Positions 35,576 to 46,600 of a stretch of DNA of 64,000 nt are shown here, piece after piece. The first letter of the stretch is position 1. Each line of letters opens with the position of its first letter. The DNA lies in contig ML677358.1 in assembly GCA_007922305.1 (NCBI GenBank), forward strand, positions 11,053,343 through 11,117,342. Direction: 5' to 3'. Both the position numbers and the translations under genes were made by a program. Source of the stretch: Dermatemys mawii (taxonomy: Eukaryota; Chordata; Testudines; Dermatemydidae). Below the pieces are notes generated by a model, which ran no database searches, had not been told where the DNA came from, and worked only from the letters and a program-made list of their open reading frames with translations.

Positions 35576-38500
35576 ACTATTCATATAGGCTACATTTATA
35601 GGCTCCTCCTAAATACATGTTGCTTGCAGTGAATTGTTGTACGCCATGTGAAGGCATAATTGCCCATTTGCAATCATTATGTCTAGAAAACAAGGAATGT
35701 TTTCTTTTGTGTCTTAACAAGATATAGTTGCATCCCTGGTTTAGACAACAGCTCTGGTAATTTGTTGTCACTCTCCCTGTGGAAGCTTGTTTAGCAAGAA
35801 ATCCAGCAGCTTGTCCCATTTCGTTCAACTTTTATAATTATCTGTTAAGTGTCATATAGCATATTGTGACACAAAAATGCCTTCAGGCCATGCAACTCAA
35901 ATAAAATATCTGATTATTAGTGTTTCCCAGAAAGGAGGTACACACGCCTGCTGTTAATGAGGTAAGATGTACGTGACTGGGAAAGATCATGATGAATATG
36001 TTACAGCTTTGGGGTGGAGATTTTAAAAGACATCTAAGGTCTTTGGATACACAATTCCTATTGATAATTTTAGTAGGACTTGGGCATCTAAACCCCACAG
36101 GTGGCTTTGAAAATCTCAGTGTAAAAGTTTAAATCTGTATGCTTGCACCAGTTCAAGAAATGGAATGGAACGGTTATGGGACACAGTTCACTCTGATTTT
36201 CAATGAAACCAAGTACAGCCTATGGACCTTATTCCTAAACATCACGGGTAAAAGCCTGCCCTATGCTGAGCAGTGTATCTGAAGTAAAGGGTTGGAGTGA
36301 AAAGGATGTAAGAACTTTCTTTCCCCTTGAGCGAATAATAAGGAAGCTACTCACCCTGTAGCTACCTCCCCATAATCCTTATTGGGCAAAAAAAGAATCT
36401 TTAACTAAACAATCATGATTATACAGACATCTAAATAGAGACTTTATTTCAGTGTACACTGCGCCCTTGGTCCCTCCTTGCCCATCTCCTGTCTTCTGTT
36501 ATTACCCCCGCAGATAGTGGCACACCTAAAATTCATACTTGAGGTTTTAAGGGGCAGAGACATATGTTTCTTTATTTTCTATGAAGTCGTGTGTGCTATA
36601 AAATAACTAATATTGATTGCTACAGGTGTATTATTTTCCAGACAACTTCACACTGTGTAAAAACTACAGCGTGTTCATTCAACTAAAATCTTGAAACAGC
36701 TCTGGTAATGACATTCGCTTGTCGTATATTGGGTCTTCTGATCTGTCATCAAGCTTGATTTAAGCAGAAAACTCTTCCTGATGTTAAAAGGAGTTGTACG
36801 TGAAAAGTCCACCAGTGTTGATATCAGCCTAGTCAACCCTATGATTTGAAAAACGCGAAGAGGGTAGAAATCAGCCAGAAGGAAACACTGTGTAGCTGAG
36901 ATAATCTCCGAGAAATCCCAAACCGTATTTTTGATTGTATGCACCACAGGAATACGTGATGTCACACACCAGCGAGCCAGTTCTAGCCCTCATTAAATAG
37001 TGTACAACTCAAATATCAGTTTCTAAAAATCATTCATATTCAGCTTTTGAACGCACTCGCCATAGTCTTGATATTTTAGCTTTTTACTCTTCTTTTATTT
37101 CTCCATTAAACAGTGAAGCAAGCTATTTAGAATGTGCTTGGGGAATTTGGGCACAAAAGCAAACTTTCGAGGATTAATAAATAGCAAGTGTGCATTTTGC
37201 TATTGTATCCTCCTACAGTATATTAATGATTTTCACCTATAAACATGTCAATTTGCTCACTCCTACTGAATCTGCTGTAAGCCATATGCCTTGTCTGTCT
37301 CAAAATACACAATTTAGACTTGTCTGTCAAAATATCAGGAAGCAATTGGATAGTCAAGGAATCTGTTTATTATTATATTTCTTCCCCAGGAAATCCTAAT
37401 ACAAAAGTGTTATCGCTGTAGAAATAAATCAGCTGTGTAATAAGGTGCGAATACCCCTAAAAAAGCAAGAGAGATGAGGTACCTGGGCCGTTGGTGTTCA
37501 TTCTAATCACTGACCGACACTGTAGAAACCATAAGTTGAATAGCCAATAAATATGCCAATGTTCTCTCAAAATAAGGCATAAGCAGGACTCACGTGGTTC
37601 ATAACCTTGTGCTATTCACACAGGCGAATTTCACCAATTTCAAAGCCCTGTTAAAACTGTGACTAAACATGTTTCAAATTTTTCTGTGAAGAAAAGCATA
37701 GGAAAACATTGATTTCTTATAGCAAACTCACACAAACACCTATATTAATTTGATAGCAAGCATTCTCCAAAGTGAGAGAACAGGAAGGTACAGCAGGCAT
37801 TCAGCTACTAACTTACCTCTCTGCTAGGTAATGTCCAGATACTACATCATTTCTGACAGGTTTCAGAGTGATGACTGAAGAGTCAAATCATAATTTTGTA
37901 ATAGGGGAAGGAAGGGAAAACTAGGTGCCCATTCATTTCTTGTTTTCAGTTTTCACTTTCTAAATGGCCAGTGTATTAATAAAAGTTCAAATTTATTGTG
38001 ATAGGTCACATTACTGCCTTAGTATGAAGCAGAAAACTTTAATATGACATTATTATTTAAATCCTACACTGAAACACTTTCCATTACAACACTATCTGCA
38101 ATATTCTTTCCTGCCATGCTTCTCCGTTTAAAAAAAAACACCAAAAAGCAGTTATTTCAATGTCTAAGAACCATATAGTAATCCATCTTTGTTTTGGGGG
38201 GTTGTTTTTTTTTAACCTCACATCACAAAACTGCACTGGATAATCAAAATGTTGCATGTGCTGTGATTTGCAAGATTGGGAGAGGAATTAATGAACTACA
38301 AAAAATATGTACATAAGGAGTGAAGAGTTGAATTTTTTTTAAAATGAATCAGCTTTTAAAAATTGAATGAATAACACTATACCACAAGCACTCTGACTTC
38401 AGTGGGAATACTCAAGTGCTTAAGTAACTTTCTAACTCAGTTAACAGGAGAGTTAATGCAATGATCAGTGTCTGAATTGTCCTTGGTTGTCCAAGTCATT

Positions 38501-38876
38501 GGAATATGCAGTTTTTCTGCTAATGTGATTCTTGGATATTTTTTTGATCAACTTAAGAAAGTCTAAATAAAGCCAGAATTTTACCCAGGATGCACATGGG
38601 AATACACAAGGCTACAATGGAATTCAGGGGCTTTCCCTCCCCTGCCCTCAAAAAAAGTTCGTAAAGGTCTCTCTTATGCATACAACTCAGCATTAATTAA
38701 CATTTTCACTACGTGAGCTGTTTGAGTCCCTAGGGTCTTTGTAACAATTGGCATATTTATAAGTACCTAAGAAATCAGGGTCATTTTAGTAGCTACTCTC
38801 ATATAGCAAGTAGATAATTACAAATGAAATTGCCTATTATCTTTTTGACAGAAAAGGTCCAGAACTTTTCTAAGAG
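35576..38876. other. Anonymous noncoding stretch, apparently poor in repeats
   Basis: Little here matches known repeats. A GACAGGTTTCAGAGT phrase at 37856-37870 may be a remnant of the Penelope-like terminus, and GACTTCAGTGGGAATACTCA near 38397 is a GAAGTCAATGG-type copy. Around 36560-37110 CpG dinucleotides are unusually frequent for the region and the sequence looks unique. No exon is recognised. Confidence 0.4.
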
Positions 38877-39002
38877 GGATGCATCACTCAATAATTGCCC
38901 TGTTCTGTTCATTTCCTCTGAAGTATCTGGCACTGGCGTCTGTCAGAAGACAGGATACTGGCAAGATGGACCACTGGTCTGACCCAATATGACCACTTTT
39001 CT
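38877..39002 (+). repeat. CR1-type LINE 3' end fragment
   Basis: TTGCCCTGTTCTGTTCATTT, CCTCTGAAGTATCTGGCACT, GTCAGAAGACAGGATACTGG, AAGATGGACCACTGGTCTGA and CCCAATATGACC are in classic CR1 tail order. It is 5' truncated like the related copy at 23385-23510. Confidence 0.85.
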
Positions 39003-39370
39003 GTTTTTGTATAATGTTAGGGAGCTGGAAAGGAAAGCTAAAAAGAACCTTAAGTTTTACATTTGAAATCCTTGGGATCTGTCAGCGACATCCTTAACAA
39101 TACTTAGGCTCCAGCAGTGAAACTGCCAATAAATACAGCATGAAAATATAGAGGTATTACAGCAACCAGATGTTCAACACTGCTACTCTGCATTCCGAGT
39201 CCTGAATATTGCCAGATGTTTGTTGAAACAAGTAGAAATGTCTTACATTCTGAAGCCATCTTCAAACATATTCAGTAAGCCACACTCTTTTCCCTTACCT
39301 CTGGTCTGTTTTTGACTCTTTCTAGTTGTGTTTTGTTGAGGTTAGTTTATATGCTTTGAGATCAGTAGAT

Positions 39371-39647
39371 AGGGTTGTCAACTTTCCAAGAGTACAAAAC
39401 TGAACACTCTTGTGCCCCTTCCCCTTTCCCGAGGCCCTGCCCTTTCCCTACCCCTTTTCCGAGGCCACACCCCCATCCACTCCATCCTCCCCNNNNNNNN
39501 NNGAGCCGTGCGGAGCTAGGGAGCCTCCTTATCCCCGCTGCACTGCCCACCAGACTTTTATCAGCTCAGTTAGTAGTGCTGACTGGGGCTGCCAGGGTCC
39601 CTTTTCAACTGGGCTTCCCAGTCAAAAACTGGACGCTTGGCAACCCT
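39371..39647. mobile_element. GC-rich MITE with AGGGTTG/CAACCCT ends, broken by an assembly gap
   Basis: The left end AGGGTTGTCAACTTTCCAAG and right end ACGCTTGGCAACCCT are terminal inverted repeats of a common turtle element. Inside, CCCGAGGCCCTGCCC and TTCCGAGGCCACACCCCC are tandem-like GC-rich units, interrupted by ten N. Normal copies carry a longer GC-rich centre, so the gap probably hides repetitive sequence of unknown length. Frames reported across it are artefacts. Confidence 0.75.
39493..39502. other. Assembly gap (10 N)
   Basis: Ten consecutive undetermined bases. A round number of ten suggests a placeholder of arbitrary size. Confidence 0.95.
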
Positions 39648-42149
39648 ACTCAGCAACCATATTTTTAAACTTTTTGTGGGATTCCTAACCTTTCTGGCCA
39701 TCCATAATACATGCCTATTAATACTTCAGACAATATTTCTATTCACATTTTAGTTATGTCAATAAAGTAGATAGAGTGTAAATAGAATGGTGTCCATTTA
39801 AAAACAATATATCAGTATATACCAGTATTTACCATATGCATCTCCGACCACACAGTTTGGAAAGAATTGCTATATTTTGACCTTTCAGTGGCAATTTCTG
39901 TATTTAATAAAATAGAATCACATATGGAGATTTATCACTTTAGGAGTCTGAACAAATATCCATTATCCTAAGGCTTGGAAGGATTGGATTTTTACTGGTA
40001 AATGTCACTAAACATCAATTTCACCAATCACACACAAACTGACAAAAAATACTTCCATCAATCATAATCAAAATTTACAGATAGGCAAAGTAACAAATGT
40101 TACTTGAGAACTTATTTTAGAATTTGATTTAAGGATATTTACTTTTTTATATTTTGACATGTGATGCTCAAAATTTGTGTTTTAGTGTTTAGAAGACTTT
40201 AACTTTTTAAATCTCAAGGTCTGCTGCCAATAAACAATTATTGTCTGACCACCCCATCACTTCTTGTAACTGTGAAAATTTAAATTGATAAAAATTAATA
40301 AAGCTTAAAATTAAACATCAGTATTATCCATCAAAATTATAAAAAAATTAAACATCAAATTCTGCCAATTATCCTCCATGCACAGGAAGAGACTGCATGC
40401 ATTGCAGAAGCTATTGACAGATTTGTATAACTGTTGTAGGATTTGGCATTGTCGTGGGGTTGCTTCCTGAAGAAATGTATCCTATTGTCTTCCAACAATC
40501 GCTAATGTATAGATACTTTGTTATGGTTGCAATACAGTTGGGATTAAATAATATATAAATCACCATACTATTGAAACTTGGTAGGTTGATACGTAGTTTA
40601 CCATTGTAAAAGGCTAGGCATCAGAGATAGGTGGGTATCCATAGTGAACAAATAAGATGTCAATTTTTAAACACCATGGGTCAAATAATGTGCTAGCATT
40701 AAGGTACAGTGCTAGTAAAAGTTTTCCTTTTAGGCAATATACAGGCATTATACATTGTTCTTAGTGTAAATGTCTACTTTGTTCTCAGCTGGAGTTGTCC
40801 TTTCAGCACATAAGCATTATGAGCCTAAACCTTCTTCCACTGACTTCAATGGTAGTTAGATTAGAGAAGATGAAATGAGTACATTTTTGACTGCCCGCAC
40901 TCACAGTATATGCACCGATTCCTGCTAATTGGTCACATTATGATGGCAAAGGAAATGATGGGTTTGGATAAACAACCTATATACAAGTGTGGATAAATCT
41001 GGTACCCAATTACATCATTACAAATGCAAGTGGATATACCTGAAAACATGCAGATACAGTTAAAAGGTCCAATAAGAATCTGGCTTTGAAATGATCAGTC
41101 AGATGCCAAAGAATATTTGACAGGAAAAATAAACACCCAGAATTCAGATGTCATTATAAACAGAGTTCTAAGAATTTTCTTACACACTTAGATTTTGGTT
41201 AAAGATACTAATAAGTTATTAAAATTCCTTTCTTTAAAACATTCATCGAAAAACTGTGTTGTGTCATAGAAATGCAACTGAGATTAAACAGGTATCAAAC
41301 AAATTTCAATGTGCCACATTTTGCATTTAAGAAATTGTTACTTTCATTTAAAAAAAGTAGTTTTTATAAATGGAATCTTCTGAGAAGCAAACCTTACATT
41401 TACAGTATTAATGAAGGCAATACCAAAAATATACTCTCTCAAACATTCGTGCATGGCCATTTATCACTGTATCTTATAATTTTATGTGTCTATTACAAAT
41501 GTGCTATAAATAAATTTAAATGTTTTATTACCATGATCCATCATTTATAGAAAAACCTTTAATAAACCATGGTAATCTATTTCATAATCAGTCACACGCA
41601 ATAAACAGTATCCATTGCTATACTTCAATTGACTGTACATTATCCACATAAATTGCCACATTCATATTGCTGTAATTAAGTCTGTGCTGGCAATTTCTTC
41701 ATAACTTTTGTTTATAGGCTGTAAAATTATTGTCCATGAAGAAACTTAATAAATGGAACAGCCTAAAGCTAGGCACATATCCATAAAATAACATTCAAAT
41801 CAATAAGGCCATGAAAAGGCAGCAAAATAGGGGAAGACCATTTATTTCTATTTTGCTGACTCTTATATTCTACTGGCATATATGTATGCAATTTGCTTTA
41901 GGATAATGCATATTCCTAAGTTCGCTTGTAAACAATTTGAAGAAATGGATCATTTGACACTAGGCTGGAGAAGCTATTTAAAACCACTGCATCATGGAGA
42001 GAAGCAAGTCTTTTCAGAAATCCCATTATTCAAGACACTGCCCGTGTGTATGATTTTGTGCGTGCATATGGATATTGCTTGTATGTGTGTACAGTTTAAA
42101 ATAATGTTTTTATTGGTAAATCACTAAACATCCATTTAAATTGCAGCAA
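39648..42149. other. Anonymous AT-rich noncoding DNA
   Basis: GACTTCAATGGTAGTTAG at about 40842-40859 is a GAAGTCAATGG-type copy. Otherwise no repeat, RNA or gene is recognised. Composition is strongly AT-rich. Confidence 0.45.
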
Positions 42150-42508
42150 GGATGGTTTAGGTTGGACAGTAAGGAAAACTTCCTGCCAGGGTGGTTAAGC
42201 ATTGGAATAAATTGCCCAGGGAGGTTGTGGAATCTCCTTCATTGGAGATTTTTAAGAGCAGGTTAGACAGACACACACCTGTCAGGGACGGTCTAGACAA
42301 TACTTAATCCTGCCATGAGTGCAGGGGGTTAGACTAAATGATCACTCAAGGTCCCTTCTAGTAGAGTGACCAGACAGCAAATGTGAAAAATCAGGTCAGA
42401 GGGTGGGGGTAATACAAGCCTACACAAGAAAAAGACCCAAAAATCGGGACTGTCCCTATAAAATCAGGACATCTCGTCACCCTACTTTATACTCCTATGA
42501 TTCTATGA
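42150..42508 (+). repeat. CR1 LINE 3' end, interrupted by a MITE
   Basis: GGATGGTTTAGGTTGGACAG, TTGCCCAGGGAGGTTGTGGAATCTCC (in part), GAGTGCAGGGGGTTAGACTA and GGTCCCTTCTA form a textbook CR1 tail. After the inserted MITE (42361-42483) the tail resumes with CTCCTATGATTCTATGA, the CR1 terminal ATTCTATG microsatellite-like end. Only about 240 bp of CR1 are present, and no reverse transcriptase. Confidence 0.92.
42361..42483. mobile_element. 123-bp hAT-like MITE nested in CR1
   Basis: It has the same family and length as 35445-35567: TAGAGTGACCAGACAGCAAA at the left, AAATCGGGACTGTCCCTATA in the body and TCTCGTCACCCT at the right. Flanks CCCTTCTA (42353-42360) and ACTTTATA (42484-42491) agree at 5 of 8 bases, and both correspond to the same CR1 position, CCCTTCTA before GTCCTATG. 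So it duplicated that site when it inserted, and the copies have since diverged. Confidence 0.88.
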
Positions 42509-43384
42509 CAGCATAACACAACTCTTTATTCAAAGACTGTCTAAACGTTTCTTAAGGTAAACTTTAAGGTAAATAGAAGTTCTAAGATCTCAAACAAGCT
42601 TTTGCAAATGTGTCCCAAAATGCCCTTGAAATATCTCTAATTAATAGGCTCAGAACACTGTTATGGAATAAATAAATTCTGTGTATTCAGACAGATGAGA
42701 CTTCTAACCTGAATTCGAGCACACATTTTCTATAACATCTAGGGTTAAATTTTCAATGAATTTAAATCAAACCTGTATTAATAATTCATAGCAACTGCAA
42801 TGAAAGTATAAGATAAAATCAAAAAGTACAAAAGAGTTCTCCTGTTGCAGAATTTTCTTGGATAATATCATATGAATCACACATACCGTGGATAATGTTA
42901 AATGCCAATTCATTTAGGTCTTCCCTCTCAATTCCAAAAGATGTACAAGAGATTTAATACATTTTCAGAGAACTCTGCTTATAGAAATATAAATGCTTTA
43001 TGTTGGCCAAATTACTATGTAAACATAGCAGTACATTTTAAAATTGATCATGGCCAAATAAAAAGGCTTGTGAATAGAGGATTACAAAATTCACTTCACC
43101 TTCAAATTAGAGTTAGATGTTTTGGTTATCGCCTATAACTATATTCCCACGGCAGCAATTTGAAATTTCAAGTGTAGCCAAGTCCTTACTAAATTGGTGT
43201 AAACTCTCAGAATAGGTGGAACTACTGTTGATATCAACCTTGGTTGTTGCATCTCATGGATGAAATCTTGGTCCACTGAAGCCTATGGAACCTAGATGGT
43301 AAATCTGACTTCAAGGAACCAGATCCTATTCTGAACAGTCAGTGGAAAAGCTCCGACTGACTTTGCTGGAAATGGGATGGGGTC
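42509..43384. other. Noncoding DNA with dispersed motif traces
   Basis: At 43190-43370 phrases such as GGTGTAAACTCTCAGAATAG, TTGGTCCACTGAAGCCTATGG and CAGTGGAAAAGCTCCGACTG suggest a decayed GAAGTCAATGG-type copy. No gene. Confidence 0.4.
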
Positions 43385-43613
43385 ATTGCCAAATCATTTG
43401 TTTGGAAAAATATTTCAAAACCCACAAAATATTTCTAGTTTTTGGTTCAAAACAACTTTTCATTTAGAATTTCCGTTAATTTTCTTGGAAAAAAAATCAA
43501 AAACATTTTAAAATGCTCAATCCTAGGTGAATTTTTTTTCAACTTTTCAATTTGCTGAACATTTAAAAAAAATGCAAGTTTCAATTTGACCCAAAATGAT
43601 TTTTTTTTCCATC
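43385..43613. repeat. AT-rich degenerate MITE-like block
   Basis: Dense A and T runs with phrases like TTTTTGGTTCAAAACAAC and TTTCAATTTGACCCAAAATG recall the AT-rich TAGAGCTGGTCAA element at 26334-26595, but clear termini are missing. Confidence 0.3.
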
Positions 43614-46600
43614 TAGCATCCATGTGGGGGTTCAGAGAGCTGTGGCTAAAGTCTTCTCTTAGGATTGCAGTTTGTCTCTGTGCAGGGGTTTAAGAGAGAT
43701 ACTGTGTGTGCTCACTGTGTGTGTGTCCTGCACTTTCTCCTCCACCCTCTTCACACATGCATTTGCACATGATTTGTTCCCAGGTTTGGAAAACAAGCAT
43801 TTTCCCAAAGTTCCTTAAAATAAATACAGCACAAGAAGCACTGGTCAGGGGGGTGGGAGGGGCGGGAGGAGGCAAATCAGATTCAGACTTTGGACTCGGA
43901 CTGAGAATTACAAGTTTTATAACCACATAAAAATAGATTCTCCATTATTTTTTCCACAATCACATAATTTTAATCACCCTCTTATGAAAGGGGAATTATA
44001 TTGCATATGGCAACAAAGGATAGAGTTATATGGCACAAAGTGATTATTGAAAATCCTCTTCTCATGAGATTACTTTTTTCTTACGGTCATTATTTCCCCT
44101 ACAGGAATGTAGACACTAAGCAATGTGCACTGATCCTCATTCGTTTGAGATTTATCAAGTTCACGGGGCTGAATTCGGTCTTCAGTTACACGGATTTACA
44201 CAATTACTCTGAGTTTGCAGAATATCTCTATTCCCTTGGGCCCCAGGCAAGAGCAGCAGCAGCGTGCAGCCAGCAGCCTGGCCAGCGTGTATTACCCCCA
44301 GAGTAGGTGTCTTCCCAGGAGAATGCACAGTTTCCATTGGCAGATCTGGTCAGAGGAATATACAAAAGTGTCCCATGCCCTCTCATCTACTGGCTCCATT
44401 CTGCAACACCCAGCTGCACTTCCTGTTGTGCAGCTCCTGCAAAGTAGCCTCTCCTAGAGTTGTGAGTTGTGTCAGAATTGGGGCATCAAACTTCTACTAC
44501 ACACTCTTCTCATTGAGTTTTTCTGGCAGATGTCTGAATGCAACACCCTGCCAGAATAGTCCAAACAACCTCTCATAAAAATCTTCAGAAAACAGTTTTT
44601 CCTTTACTTTTTGCTTTTTCCTACTGTATGTAATGAAATGAATACAGAGATCTTAACCAATACATAAGGACTTACTCACACTCCTCCCCTCAGGACCTGT
44701 ACATTAAGATGAGAAGTCAGACTGTTCGAAACAGCCAATTTTAAATACACTTTGATCACCTGATGGCTCAAGATGACTCTGAGATTACTTCTGCGGGGGA
44801 AGGCAAAGAAAATTGATCAGCACTATCACTGGTAAGAAAAGAGTCCTGAAGGAATAACCCTAAAATGCATTACCTCTAATTCAAGCTAAGGAACCTTTCA
44901 TTTAATTTTAAGATGCCTTGGAAGATTTGTTGTTAGTCATACAGTTTCTGGGGAGGTTTTCTGGATAAAAGTTTATCATAGCAAACCAAACACTAATATA
45001 TTGTTTAATAAAAGCAATCCCACTTCTTTTTTGTACAATCTTTTCTAACCATCATCTTTATGGAGAGAGTTTGGTTTTAGAGCAGAACGTAAAAGTTGCG
45101 GTGCTGGGTGCATCTTGCCCAGTATCCTTTCTCCAGCAGTCACACTGGTGTAAAGTCAGAGTAAGACCACTGAATTCAGTGGAGCCATGTCAGATTCACA
45201 TTGTTGTAAATAACCAAACTGATCTCAACATTTTATTTTTTTTCTTATTTCAAAGATGCTCACTAAAGGAACAGAGTTTGAAGCAAACACACTTACTTCT
45301 TCACAGATCAGTGGCCCCTGAACCAAATGGAAATGAATATCAGGAGACTCTGCCTCCTGTCAAAATATGTCTAGAGAGACAGGAGGATCGAATTCTGCAC
45401 CGACTTACACTCCCAGGGTCCCCACATCACCCCAAGTGTCAGACCTTGCAGAATTTGAGCCATTATGTCTTAATGTCTCATTATCTCCATTTCTGTAATG
45501 GCAGACTCTTAATGCACAATGATCACCCTCTCCCATCAAATACACTGCCCTAGTGTAGCCTCTAGGTATCTCTATATCCATTGTAAATAACCATTCCTGG
45601 GATCGGGGGCAAACCCTGGGCCCAAAGCACAACCCACCTCAACAGGCTGTTTACTGGGGAGGTCCCTGAAAATCTTAGGGGGATGAAATTTTTCCAACAA
45701 GCAGCTCCACTATAATCTCAGGCTGCAATAACCCATGTGATTCCTACCACCCCCCTCCAAGACTTGCAAATGGATCCACCTCATTGTGAATTTGCTGGCC
45801 TTGTGCCTACACAGGATCACCTTTGCCTGATCCCCACCAAAATGCATCTCTGCCTGCAGAGCCCAATGGAGCTGTGTTGCAAAATGCACAGGGTATACAG
45901 ACCTACGGGGAAATCTGCCATATCCTCTCCATCCATCTTCTGGCAAGAACACGCTCAGACAAACCACTCATGGGTGGGCAGAGAAATCTCGACCCCCGGT
46001 GATGAGTCCTGGCTCTTCCCTTAGAAACTGCTCATGTTTATTCATGATATCCCTTTTTTGCTTCATGAGAGTTATGGGGAGAATTAATCCTATGTTCCGG
46101 AACTAGGGAAAGCTTTGGTATTTTTTTTTATATTGAAGGAGTGACAGAAAGCCAACGTGAGAGATCCATTGAACACTCTGTCATTTGCTTTGTGTGGAAA
46201 TGTCCCCAAACCAGAGGAGTGCACTTCAAATACACCATGCACAGAAGAATGCACAGCCTTATTTTTAATGTGTGAAAGTATTCTAAACTCAAAGGGCCCA
46301 AAGCGAATACTTGTTTTCCCCACATAAACACACACACAATCTTACTTCTCATGGGTGCTGGAAATATTTTTACACTGGGGGTGCTGAGAGCCATTGAATC
46401 AGACAGTAAACCCTGTATACAATGGAAACTATTTCAAGCCAGGGAGTTTAGCAGCCCACATGTAGTTCGAGGACCTATGTTACTGCTTGGTTTTAAATGG
46501 TGCCAGACACCCGCAAGAAAATTTTAAAGCAGCCTACCAGTGTCAGGTATGTAAATGAGTAAAACAAAAGCAAACAAATGGTAAAGAGGTCAGAGAGAAG
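43614..46600. other. Anonymous noncoding DNA
   Basis: GAATTCGGTCTTCAGTTACACGG (in part) near 44170 and GTGTAAAGTCAGAGTAAGACCACTGAATTCAGTGG (in part) near 45149 are dispersed-motif copies. The 160-codon frame 45071-45553 begins with TTG and includes that repeat, so I do not call it a gene. Nothing else is recognised. Confidence 0.4.

Noticed and set aside
39375..39688. Frames of about 92-97 codons spanning the undetermined bases
   Set aside because: They read through ten N inside a GC-rich MITE, so the reading frame is unknown and the DNA is repeat.
45071..45553. 160-codon plus-strand frame
   Set aside because: The first codon is TTG, the first in-frame ATG lies near the C terminus, and the frame runs through a dispersed repeat.
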